Source of the DNA: Bacteroidales bacterium
GTDB lineage: Bacteria > Bacteroidota > Bacteroidia > Bacteroidales > Muribaculaceae
DNA: 14,890 nt
Assembly (NCBI GenBank): GCA_004557385.1
Contig: SFEA01000048.1
Coordinates: 1 to 14,890 of the forward strand
Reading direction: 5' to 3'
Shown in pieces: positions 1-6,773 of the stretch. The first letter of the stretch is position 1; each line of letters starts with the position of its first letter. A program made the position numbers and the translations under genes. The notes beneath the pieces were generated by a model. That model made no database searches, was not told where the DNA came from, and worked only from the letters and a program-made list of their open reading frames with translations.

Positions 1-42
1 TGTTGTGCCACTTCGAGGCACATTATTATTGGTGCCACCTCT

Positions 43-109
43 CCGCAGGCTGCGCCCTTGTGGGCTTGCCAGCGGTTAAGCATGGTCAAGCACCTCCGGT
101 GCTTGTTAT
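43..109 (+). repeat. Decayed copy of an intergenic hairpin repeat (second copy at 6712-6773)
   Basis: Bases 72-108 match 6737-6773 at 33 of 37 positions in the same orientation. The right part is a hairpin, AAGCACC-TCC-GGTGCTT (88-104), with a perfect stem; the other copy has the same stem with one A-C mismatch. The left part (CCGC...GCGG) is a degraded version of the hairpin at 6712-6740. Another small inverted repeat, GTGCC/GGCAC, lies at 5-21. The rest of bases 1-281 shows no convincing gene. Open frames there lack family motifs and cross the repeat. Confidence 0.7.
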
Positions 110-281
110 ATTTCCCCGTTATGTGCAATCTGCGAGAGAGACGCCACACTCTGCCGCGTGTTTGTTAGAGTGTATTGCCATACGCTCCTACACACCCTCA
201 TCATCCAATTGGCGATTTCTGCGAGAGGTCGGCGGGCGCATGCAAGCTTCAGCCGAGCAGCTGGATATGAGGTGAAAAGAA

Positions 282-324
282 ACGCCCTGCAAGGCGATTG
301 GCGTGGAATCGCTTTGCAGAGCGT
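282..324 (-). terminator. Probable intrinsic terminator of the acpP-fabF-rnc operon
   Basis: Bases 282-299 and 307-324 form an 18-position inverted repeat around a 7-nt loop, with 16 Watson-Crick pairs, one G-U wobble and one mismatch. Read on the minus strand it begins 31 nt after the rnc stop codon and is followed by a pyrimidine-rich run (TTTCTTTTC). The stem is longer than usual, so it could also be a processing site. Confidence 0.65.
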
Positions 325-355
325 GGTGTTGATGATGAGAGCAGAGGTGTAGCTT

Positions 356-1246
356 TTATGCGTCGGCGTTTATTTTGGCTTCGCGCTCCTCGCGCTCGAG
401 TTCGGCAATAGCCATAGCCTCGGCAGCGTTTACAACGTCCTCTTTGCGTATTTCCTCTTTGATGCTGTCGGCAGCGCTGTCTTCGCCCACAGTGGCAAGC
501 AGCGTTTCACGCAATTCGCGGCTACCGTTGATGTGGTTGAGAGCGTCCTGCGAAGCCAGTTGGTGCGACTCTTTCTTTGAATAGCCTTTGCCTTTGCCCA
601 CTTCAATGCCGCCTATGGTGACTGTGGTATGGAACACGGGGCTGTTTTGCTCGTCGTATTCCACGTTCGACGTTTGATAGTCGACGGCGATGTGGTATTT
701 TTGGCTCCATTCAATGAGGTGCGACTTGAAATTGATTTCGGTTTTTGCCACGTTGCGCAGGTCGAAGTAGGCATCGAGTATGCGTTCTTTCACAAAGCGG
801 AAGCAGCGCTCGTAGCCTTTGTCGAGGTAAACGGCGCCAACAAGCGCCTCCACGGCATTGCCAAAGATGTAGCTGTTGTGGCTCTGCGACTTTTGCGACC
901 ACTTCACCACCTGCGGCAGCCCGAGGCGTTCGCCCACGCGGTTGAGGCTCTCGCGTTGCACAATCTTCGAGCGGGTGGAGGTTAGGAATCCCTCGCGGCG
1001 CTTGGGAAAGGCGTTGTAGAGCACGTCGGCCACAATGCTGTCGAGGATGGAGTCGCCAAGAAACTCGAGGCGCTCGTTGTTCACCCATCCCAGCTGCGAC
1101 TTGGTTGACATTGAGCGATGCACAAACGCCAGTTTATACAGCTCGATGTTGCCGGGATAGAATCCGAGCATGTGGTGGCAAAAAACGTAAAGCTCCTTTT
1201 CCTTTAAGAAAGGGAGCCTTAACATTGTGAGAATATCCTTAAGCAC
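356..1246 (-). CDS. rnc: Ribonuclease III
   Basis: Double-strand-specific endoribonuclease that processes rRNA precursors and structured mRNAs in the cytoplasm. The catalytic domain has the family signature NERLEFLGDS (residues 57-66), with metal-binding Glu58, Glu61 and Asp65, and a second cluster NAVEALVGAVYLD (130-142) with catalytic Glu133. The position equivalent to E. coli Asp114 is Asn130. A double-stranded RNA binding domain spans about 172-240 and ends in the typical GYSKKESHQLASQDAL. A charged Ala/Glu-rich tail of about 55 residues follows, which E. coli RNase III lacks. The start is GTG: the fabF stop codon is in frame only 12 nt upstream, so no earlier start is possible, and the sequence after GTG is consistent with the family's N-terminus as recalled. 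An ATG at codon 8 (1223-1225) is the alternative. It is last in the acpP-fabF-rnc unit. Confidence 0.96.
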   Translation of the reverse strand: MLKDILTMLRLPFLKEKELYVFCHHMLGFYPGNIELYKLAFVHRSMSTKSQLGWVNNERLEFLGDSILDSIVADVLYNAFPKRREGFLTSTRSKIVQRESLNRVGERLGLPQVVKWSQKSQSHNSYIFGNAVEALVGAVYLDKGYERCFRFVKERILDAYFDLRNVAKTEINFKSHLIEWSQKYHIAVDYQTSNVEYDEQNSPVFHTTVTIGGIEVGKGKGYSKKESHQLASQDALNHINGSRELRETLLATVGEDSAADSIKEEIRKEDVVNAAEAMAIAELEREEREAKINADA

Positions 1247-1258
1247 TTGTGCTGAATT

Positions 1259-2518
1259 TTATTCTTTGTACTTCTTTACAATGATGCAAGCGTTGTGACC
1301 ACCGAAGCCGAAAGTGTTCGAGAGGGCAACGTCGACAGTGCGATGTTGAGCCTCGTTGAACGTGAAGTTCATGTTGTAGTCGATGTTTTCGTCGTTGTCG
1401 CCATCAACGTGGTTGATTGTAGGAGGCACAACGTCTTCTTGAACCGACTTAACGCAGAACAATGCTTCGAGAGCGCCGGTAGCGCCAAGCAAGTGGCCGG
1501 TCATCGACTTTGTTGAGCTTACGTTCAACTTATAGGCGTGTTCGCCAAACACTTCCTTGATGGCTTTGATTTCCGAAACGTCGCCAACCGGAGTTGAAGT
1601 GCCGTGAGCGTTGATGTAGTCAACATCTTCAGGCTTGATGCCAGCATCTTTAAGAGCATTTTCCATCACCAGACGGGCACCGAGGCCTTCGGGGTGAGTG
1701 GCAGTGATGTGGTAAGCGTCGGCGCTCATGCCGCCGCCAATCACTTCGGCGTAAATCTTAGCGCCGCGAGCCTTGGCGTGCTCATATTCCTCGAGGATGA
1801 GAGCGGCAGAGCCTTCGCCCATCACGAAGCCGTCGCGCGAGCCGCTGAATGGACGCGAAGCGTGCATCGGGTCGTCGTTACGGGTTGAGAGGGCGTGCAT
1901 CGAGTTGAAACCGCCTACGCCAGCAGGGAAAAGGGCTGCTTCGGCACCACCTGTAACCATCACTTCAGCCATGCCCAGACGCACCAAGTTGAATGCGTCA
2001 ATTATGCCGTTGGTTGATGATGCACATGCCGATACGATGCCGTAGTTCGGGCCGTGGAAGCCATATTTCATTGAGATGTGACCGGCAGCGATGTCGGCAA
2101 TCATCTTAGGAATGAAGAATGGGTTGTATTTCGGGCCGTTTTCCTCGTTCTTTGCATAGTAGCCTGCTTCTTCTTCAAACGTGTGCAAACCGCCAATGCC
2201 TGCGCAGAACACAACGCCTACGCGGGTTTTGTCGAGACCTTCGGCAATCTGCGCATCTTCAACCGCTTGAGTGGCTGCCACGAGAGCATACTGCGAATAG
2301 AGGTCTAATGTGCGGATTGCTTTGCGGTCGAAGTGGTCGGCTGCATTAAATCCTTTCACCTCGCAAGCAAATTGTGTCTTAAACTTCGAGGCGTCAAAAT
2401 GAGTAAGAGGTCCTGCTCCACTTACTCCTGCCAACGCGTTTGCCCATGTTTGTGCAACGTCGTTGCCTAACGGAGTAATAGCACCAAGACCTGTTACTAC
2501 TACTCTTTTTAATTCCAT
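1259..2518 (-). CDS. fabF: Beta-ketoacyl-[acyl-carrier-protein] synthase II
   Basis: Condenses malonyl-ACP with a growing acyl-ACP in type II fatty acid synthesis, in the cytosol. The 419-residue length is normal for KAS II. Catalytic residues are all visible: nucleophile Cys165 in SACASSTNGI, His305 in NAHGTSTPVGD, Lys337 and His342 in STKSMTGHLLGATG. The C-terminal SNTFGFGGHNAC loop (400-411) is also standard. The start ATG gives MELKRVVVTGLGAITPLG, the expected N-terminus. It follows acpP by 36 nt and precedes rnc by 12 nt, so the three are probably co-transcribed; ACP is its substrate carrier. Confidence 0.98.
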   Translation of the reverse strand: MELKRVVVTGLGAITPLGNDVAQTWANALAGVSGAGPLTHFDASKFKTQFACEVKGFNAADHFDRKAIRTLDLYSQYALVAATQAVEDAQIAEGLDKTRVGVVFCAGIGGLHTFEEEAGYYAKNEENGPKYNPFFIPKMIADIAAGHISMKYGFHGPNYGIVSACASSTNGIIDAFNLVRLGMAEVMVTGGAEAALFPAGVGGFNSMHALSTRNDDPMHASRPFSGSRDGFVMGEGSAALILEEYEHAKARGAKIYAEVIGGGMSADAYHITATHPEGLGARLVMENALKDAGIKPEDVDYINAHGTSTPVGDVSEIKAIKEVFGEHAYKLNVSSTKSMTGHLLGATGALEALFCVKSVQEDVVPPTINHVDGDNDENIDYNMNFTFNEAQHRTVDVALSNTFGFGGHNACIIVKKYKE

Positions 2519-2554
2519 AAAGTCGTAGTTACGGGAAATAAAAGAAAGTTTGTC

Positions 2555-2788
2555 TTACTTGTTTTCTTCAATGTAGTTGATTGCGTCGCCTACAGTTTGA
2601 ATAGTTTCAGCTTTTTCGTCAGGAATGGTGATGCCAAATTCCTTTTCAAATTCCATGATAAGTTCTACTGTATCAAGAGAATCTGCACCGAGGTCGGTAG
2701 TGAATGATGCTTCAGGCTTTACTTCTGCTTCGTTTACGCCAAGCTTATCTACGATGATAGCTGTTACTCTTTCTGCAATTTCAGACAT
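2555..2788 (-). CDS. acpP: Acyl carrier protein
   Basis: Small acidic protein of 77 residues that carries acyl intermediates on a phosphopantetheine arm. The attachment serine is Ser37 in the canonical GADSLDTVELIMEFEKEFG (residues 34-52). It is the first gene of the acpP-fabF-rnc unit and is preceded by an AT-rich leader with a likely promoter around 2850-2859. Length and sequence are those of a normal housekeeping ACP. Confidence 0.98.
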   Translation of the reverse strand: MSEIAERVTAIIVDKLGVNEAEVKPEASFTTDLGADSLDTVELIMEFEKEFGITIPDEKAETIQTVGDAINYIEENK

Positions 2789-2849
2789 AATTCTTAAATT
2801 TTAAATGTTATAAATTTTAGTTGTTTTCTTCGCAATTAATTTTTATCGG

Positions 2850-2880
2850 TGCAAAGTAACTAATTATTATTCTAAAATAA
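2850..2880 (-). promoter_or_regulatory. Likely primary-sigma promoter of acpP-fabF-rnc
   Basis: Read on the minus strand, TTACTTTG (2859-2852) is followed by CACCG. This differs by one base from the Bacteroides -7 consensus TAnnTTTG. The region upstream is A/T-rich but has no clear -33 TTTG at 19-20 nt. Transcription would begin near 2845, giving a leader of about 57 nt before acpP. Confidence 0.5.
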
Positions 2881-2909
2881 AAATTTTCAGGGACAAAAGA
2901 ACGTTTTTT

Positions 2910-2932
2910 GCACAAAATTTTGTGTTTTGTGC
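2910..2932. promoter_or_regulatory. Nested palindromes upstream of the acpP promoter
   Basis: CACAAAATTTTGTG (2911-2924) is a perfect 14-bp palindrome. The overlapping GCACAAAA (2910-2917) and TTTTGTGC (2925-2932) form a second perfect inverted repeat. It lies about 50-60 bp upstream of the proposed acpP -7 element, where a regulator could bind. No regulator is identified; composition alone could produce part of this. Confidence 0.4.
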
Positions 2933-3053
2933 ATAGTTTTCGCCTAATTTTTTGGTATGGCGAGCCTTAAACGCACCGAAAACGGGATGTGACGAACGAG
3001 TGGAGCGCTTGTCCTGTTGTCCGTAATTTTTGGTCAATATTGCCTCGAAGTCG

Positions 3054-3794
3054 TCAATGTCGGTTCACCTTTGAGCGTGGCGGGTTGGCTGAGCCGATGT
3101 GGTCCACCCAGTTTTTGAGAAATATTAGTTGGTCGCTACCGGGCAACGCCATGCGTTCGGGGTGATATTGCACGGCAATGACGTCGGCGCTGATGTGCTC
3201 AATGCCTTCAATGACGCCATCGTCGCAGGTGGCGGTGATGCGCAGGTCGTCGCCAAGCTGCCTGATTGCCTGATGGTGAAACGAGTTGCACATAAATTGC
3301 AGTTGTGGCAAAAGGCGGGCGGTGGCGGTGTCGGCGTCGAATGTGATGCTGTGCACTCCCTGCCATTTGGGAGCCTGTTGCGAGTGGCGCGTCATGGCGG
3401 GGTCCACCTCGTGGGGCAGGTCTTGATAGATGTCGCCTCCGCATGCCACGTTAATCACTTGCAATCCGCGGCAGATGCCAAGCACAGGCAGGCGTTGAGC
3501 CAAGGCAAGGCGATATAGCATGATGTCGTAGTGGTCGCGCGGCAGGTTGGGCTTGTGGGCATAAGGCGAGAAGGCACCGCCAAAGGTTTCGGGCGCTAAG
3601 TCGCCACCGCCGCTGAGTACCAGAGCGTCGAGGCGCGAGAGCGTAGCGGCAAGCACATCGGCATCGAGGCTGAACGGCACAATCACCGGCAAGGCACCGG
3701 CGGCAGCCAATGCGCTAACGTATTCCACCTTCAGGTTGTGCCAACCTTCTTCGCCGTAATTATCGGATATTCCCACCAGAGGTTTCTGTTTCAT
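3054..3794 (-). CDS. Peptidase C26 / class I glutamine amidotransferase-like gamma-glutamyl hydrolase
   Basis: Protein of 246 residues in the gamma-glutamyl-gamma-aminobutyrate hydrolase (PuuD-like) family, predicted to cleave a gamma-glutamyl bond in the cytoplasm. Visible features are LSGGGDLAP (60-68), the nucleophile elbow LGICRGLQVINVACGG with Cys108 (105-120), and the QYHPE motif with His211 and Glu213 (209-213). DIYQDL follows the elbow, as in this family. No signal peptide is seen. The start ATG gives MKQKPLVGIS, as expected for the first beta strand. No putrescine-pathway genes are nearby, so PuuD activity is not supported by context. It is divergent from the NagZ-like gene, and a role on gamma-glutamyl peptides is equally possible. 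The substrate is unknown. Confidence 0.9.
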   Translation of the reverse strand: MKQKPLVGISDNYGEEGWHNLKVEYVSALAAAGALPVIVPFSLDADVLAATLSRLDALVLSGGGDLAPETFGGAFSPYAHKPNLPRDHYDIMLYRLALAQRLPVLGICRGLQVINVACGGDIYQDLPHEVDPAMTRHSQQAPKWQGVHSITFDADTATARLLPQLQFMCNSFHHQAIRQLGDDLRITATCDDGVIEGIEHISADVIAVQYHPERMALPGSDQLIFLKNWVDHIGSANPPRSKVNRH

Positions 3795-3819
3795 AGCAAT
3801 TATATTATAAATATGTATG

Positions 3820-3827
3820 CAAAGTTA
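3820..3827 (-). promoter_or_regulatory. Promoter -7 element of the C26 peptidase gene
   Basis: On the minus strand the sequence reads TAACTTTG, an exact match to TAnnTTTG, 25 nt upstream of the start codon. There is no good TTTG at the -33 position, so the assignment rests on the -7 element and location. Confidence 0.55.
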
Positions 3828-3906
3828 GTGCATTTGGCGAGGCAATGAACAATGTGAGGCAAATATTTTGTTGCTGAAGGTGGATGAAAATGTGCAGAAA
3901 TTTCAC

Positions 3907-3914
3907 TATTTTTG
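3907..3914 (+). promoter_or_regulatory. Possible -7 element for the NagZ-like gene
   Basis: TATTTTTG fits TAnnTTTG on the plus strand, 80 nt before the ATG at 3995. No -33 element is seen at the usual distance and the region is T-rich, so this is a weak candidate. Confidence 0.3.
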
Positions 3915-3994
3915 TTGATGCTATACAAAAAACCTCTACGCCTTTGCTCGGATAGGGCAGACGGGTGTGGAAAACCAAATGACATTGAAAAAAG

Positions 3995-5119
3995 ATGATT
4001 AAACTACGATTTTACATCGCATTGGCACTGATGACGGCTGCCATGGCAGCTGTGGCGCAACAGGCAGTGCCCGACTCGCTGCTGCGGCGCTATGCTGCCG
4101 CCATGCTGATGGTGGGCTTCAAGGGCGACAGCATCACCCCGGAGAGCGATGCAGTGCGCTATGTGCGCGATTTGCACGTTGGTGGAATAATATTGTTTGA
4201 TGTCGACCTCACAGGCACCAAGCAACTGGGCTCGCGCAACATCACCACGCGCCAGCGGCTGCGGCAACTCACCAGCCGGTTGCGCAGCTACAGCAGCGAG
4301 CCGTTGCTCATCGCACTCGACCAGGAAGGCGGACGAGTGGCGCGCCTGAAGCCGCAATATGGCTATGAACCAACGGTGAGCCATCGCCATTTGGGCGAGG
4401 TGAACAATCGCGACACCACAATGCATTATGCCCGATTGATGGCCGATGAACTGGCGTGGTCGGGTGTGAATATGAATCTTGCGCCCGATGTGGATGTGAA
4501 CGTCAACGCCGAATGCCCGGTGATAGGGCAGCTTGGGCGCAGCTTTTCGGCCGATACGGCGGTGGTGGCGCAGAATGCCGAGTGGTTTATCGATGCACAT
4601 CATGCTGCCGGCGTGGCGTGTGCGGTGAAGCATTTTCCGGGGCATGGCAGCAGTGCCTCCGATTCTCACTACGGGCTTACCGACGTCACCGACACTTGGT
4701 TGCCAAGCGAGTTGCACCCGTTCGGGCAACTGATTGCCCGTGGCAAGATTGATGCTGTGATGACGGCGCACATCTTCAATCGGCAACTGGATGCCGAACT
4801 GCCGGCTACATTGTCGCACAACATGCTCACCAGGCTGCTGCGCAACCGCTTGGGTTTCAAGGGCGTGATTCTCACCGACGACATGTATATGCAAGGCATT
4901 GTCGACAATTATGCTATTGAAGATGCTATTGCACTTGCCATCAACGCCGGCGCCGACATGCTGGTGATGGGCAACAACATCACCACCGGCTACGAGCCCG
5001 ACCGTCCGTTCAGGGTGGTGCAGATGATTGTAGATGCCGTGAATGCAGGCAAGATAAGTGCCGAGCGCCTCAGAGAGTCGTATGAGAGAATCAAAATACT
5101 CAAAAAACGGCTAAAATAA
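3995..5119 (+). CDS. Secreted glycoside hydrolase family 3 protein, beta-N-acetylhexosaminidase (NagZ-like)
   Basis: Predicted to remove beta-linked N-acetylglucosamine, for example from peptidoglycan fragments. The N-terminus (about residues 1-22, MIKLRFYIALALMTAAMAAVAQ) is a signal peptide without a lipobox cysteine, so the product is probably periplasmic. GH3 motifs occur in order: LIALDQEGGRVARL (105-118), KHFPGHG (212-218), the acid/base dyad DSH with Asp223 and His225, and the nucleophile region GVILTDDMYM (290-299, Asp295 or Asp296). The DSH dyad places it with NagZ-type rather than beta-glucosidase GH3 enzymes. At 374 residues it is a single TIM-barrel form without the C-terminal domains of larger GH3 proteins. 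Cytosolic NagZ proteins of Proteobacteria lack a signal peptide. Its neighbour is the divergent C26 gene. Confidence 0.92.
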   Translation: MIKLRFYIALALMTAAMAAVAQQAVPDSLLRRYAAAMLMVGFKGDSITPESDAVRYVRDLHVGGIILFDVDLTGTKQLGSRNITTRQRLRQLTSRLRSYSSEPLLIALDQEGGRVARLKPQYGYEPTVSHRHLGEVNNRDTTMHYARLMADELAWSGVNMNLAPDVDVNVNAECPVIGQLGRSFSADTAVVAQNAEWFIDAHHAAGVACAVKHFPGHGSSASDSHYGLTDVTDTWLPSELHPFGQLIARGKIDAVMTAHIFNRQLDAELPATLSHNMLTRLLRNRLGFKGVILTDDMYMQGIVDNYAIEDAIALAINAGADMLVMGNNITTGYEPDRPFRVVQMIVDAVNAGKISAERLRESYERIKILKKRLK

Positions 5120-5128
5120 ACGCTGTAT

Positions 5129-5158
5129 GTTAAACCTTTTGTTAATTTCAGTGTCAAA
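5129..5158 (+). promoter_or_regulatory. ECF-sigma-like promoter of the first secreted paralogue
   Basis: GTTAAACC (5129-5136), a 16-nt spacer, then GTCAAA (5153-5158). The AAC core upstream and GTC downstream at this spacing are typical of extracytoplasmic-function sigma promoters. The same arrangement with identical boxes occurs at 7457-7486 before the second paralogue, and both lie 56-58 nt before the ATG. An inverted repeat, CTTTTGTTAA/TTAACAAAAG (5136-5145 and 5160-5169), overlaps it and could be an operator or a weak terminator for the upstream gene. Confidence 0.6.
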
Positions 5159-5216
5159 TTTAACAAAAGAGAGATGACGAAACGACATTTTGATTAACAA
5201 CTAAAAATTAGGAATT

Positions 5217-6308
5217 ATGAAAACTGTAATCAGAAACATCGTAGTAAATTCCCTGTTGGTGATGGGAATGTTGATGGCAACCTCTACAGTTTCAGCACAA
5301 ACTCGTGAGAGGAACGGCCGTTCGGTGAGCGGAACACGCACACAAGTTACGAACAGCACCAGTGGTAGCAGCGCCAGCCGTGGCAATGCCACCGTGAGTA
5401 CTCCACGCAAAGATGTGGCAACGTCGTCGGGCAACACATCGTCGACACGCGGCACCACGGTGACCACTCCGCGCGAATCGGCAAAAGTGGCTGGACGCAA
5501 CACCTCGGTCAGCTCAAGCAACACCACCGGCAAGGTGGGCAACATAAACCGCCCCGTTACAAACAACAGCGGCAACAACAGCGCCAACCATTGGCCAAAC
5601 GACAACAAGCCAACCGTGAGCAGCAACCACGTGGGCGGCAATGGCGGCACCAGTCGTCCTGCCGACAACAAGAACGTGACAGGCAGCCCAAGCGACTTGC
5701 GCAAAGGCTCGAATGCACGTCCCGGCACACTCAATGGTCCAAGCTATCACGTCGACCGTCCGGAGTATCATGGCAGCGTGGTCACCCGTCCATCGTCGTG
5801 GCATACGCCAGTGGCTCCACCGGTGCGCACTCATCGCCCAGCCGACTTCATCATATCGCGTCCAAAGGCACCTAAGGGCTATCGTCCGATGGCAACGGCT
5901 CCAATCATCAGCGGAGTGTTCGGTTTGACTTTCGGCTATACCTATTACAACTCGCTTGACTATCTGTTCAATCGCGGTTATGAGATTGACGGCTACGACG
6001 GAGAAAAGGTGTATCTGCGCAACGTGAACGAGCTGAACTATTTCTGGCCCGATGCAGTGCTCGAGTATTCAAGCCGCGGCTATCTCGAAGAAGCCGAACT
6101 CTACTACTCCACTCGCTACAACGACAATTCGCGCTTCACTCGTCTTTTCAGCGACCTGTGCCGAATGTATGGCGCACCGGTCAGCTACAAGACCAGCAGC
6201 AAGAAGATGGAAGCTTCGTGGTATGGAGGTGACTTCCGCGGCTACATCTCGCTCACCTATCGCTACAAGAATGGCCGTTACTACACCATTTTGGGCTACG
6301 GCGATTGA
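5217..6308 (+). CDS. Secreted protein of unknown function with conserved Tyr-rich C-terminal domain (paralogue 1)
   Basis: I do not recognise this family. The 363-residue product has a clear signal peptide (residues 1-28, hydrophobic core SLLVMGMLMATSTVSAQ). Residues 29-175 are low complexity, rich in Ser, Thr, Asn and Gly, and probably disordered. A conserved region begins at RPSSWHTPVAPP (191-202), followed by a hydrophobic stretch APIISGVFGLTFG (228-240), SLDYLFNRGYEIDGY (246-260), FWPD (276-279), and a Tyr-rich end containing RF..LFSDLC..YG.PV (306-322), SWYGG (334-338) and GRYYTILGYG (353-362). The last 173 residues align without gaps with the second paralogue at about 60% identity. One cysteine (Cys315) is shared. 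The export signal and ECF-like promoter suggest a cell-envelope role, but that is inference. The hydrophobic stretch is too short for a confident membrane segment. Confidence 0.85.
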   Translation: MKTVIRNIVVNSLLVMGMLMATSTVSAQTRERNGRSVSGTRTQVTNSTSGSSASRGNATVSTPRKDVATSSGNTSSTRGTTVTTPRESAKVAGRNTSVSSSNTTGKVGNINRPVTNNSGNNSANHWPNDNKPTVSSNHVGGNGGTSRPADNKNVTGSPSDLRKGSNARPGTLNGPSYHVDRPEYHGSVVTRPSSWHTPVAPPVRTHRPADFIISRPKAPKGYRPMATAPIISGVFGLTFGYTYYNSLDYLFNRGYEIDGYDGEKVYLRNVNELNYFWPDAVLEYSSRGYLEEAELYYSTRYNDNSRFTRLFSDLCRMYGAPVSYKTSSKKMEASWYGGDFRGYISLTYRYKNGRYYTILGYGD

Positions 6309-6427
6309 CAGTAGAAATTCAGCCTTCCGATTAAGCAACGCTGGCTGTTCATCTGAAAAAAAATTAATGGCGTGGTAAAGTCGTAATTATCATCTCCCGC
6401 TTTGTCGCCTAAAGTGCGAGAAGCCGA

Positions 6428-6459
6428 AGCTCGGGGTTGCGTTTCGCTTATCCCGAGCT
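6428..6459 (+). repeat. REP-like hairpin, copy 1
   Basis: AGCTCGGGG and TCCCGAGCT form a 9-position stem (one G-U) around a 14-nt loop, TTGCGTTTCGCTTA. The loop resembles those of the hairpins at 6575-6602 (on the opposite strand) and 6712-6740, although the stem sequence is different. Confidence 0.6.
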
Positions 6460-6574
6460 AACAACGTCTATACCATAAGGCATCGATGATGCCGAACAAT
6501 GTTGTGATTTTTGGCATATATGGGTAATTCGCGTCCTGTCCGTACGCGGACGCCATTATTGGGGCGGTCGTGGT

Positions 6575-6602
6575 CCGTGGGTGAGCGAAGCGTAACCCAC
6601 GG
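6575..6602 (-). repeat. REP-like hairpin, copy 2 (inverted orientation)
   Basis: CCGTGGGT and ACCCACGG form a perfect 8-bp stem around the loop GAGCGAAGCGTA. On the minus strand the loop reads TACGCTTCGCTC, nearly the same as the plus-strand loop at 6720-6732. The element is therefore present in both orientations within 140 bp. Confidence 0.65.
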
Positions 6603-6711
6603 CTAAGAACCTCGCCTCAACGGCACGGCGTCACGTCATCAACGGACGTTCTTTTAGCGGTAGATTTGTTCGACATCTTCGACGCCGAATAATAGAGAGA
6701 TATCCTCGCTT

Positions 6712-6773
6712 CCGCAGGTTACGCTGCGCTCCACCCGCGGTTATGCATGGTCAAGCACCTTCGGCGCTTCTTA
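6712..6773 (+). repeat. Composite hairpin repeat, better-preserved copy
   Basis: The left hairpin is CCGCAGGT (6712-6719) pairing with ACCCGCGG (6733-6740) with one mismatch, around the loop TACGCTGCGCTCC. The right hairpin is AAGCACC-TTC-GGCGCTT (6753-6769) with one mismatch. The right part is the block repeated at 72-108 near the left end of the window. Confidence 0.65.

Noticed and set aside
3..275. Open frame of 90 codons at the left edge
   Set aside because: It crosses the repeat block at 43-109, has no recognisable motif, and its composition does not look like protein from this genome.
4004..4894. Long minus-strand open frame (296 codons) inside the NagZ-like gene
   Set aside because: A shadow of the GH3 gene, whose catalytic motifs are all intact on the plus strand; the minus-strand translation is His/Gln-rich without motifs.
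6322..6350. CAGCC/GGCTG inverted repeat after the first paralogue as its terminator
   Set aside because: The stem is only 5 bp with an 18-nt loop and no T run follows; I see no convincing terminator for this gene.
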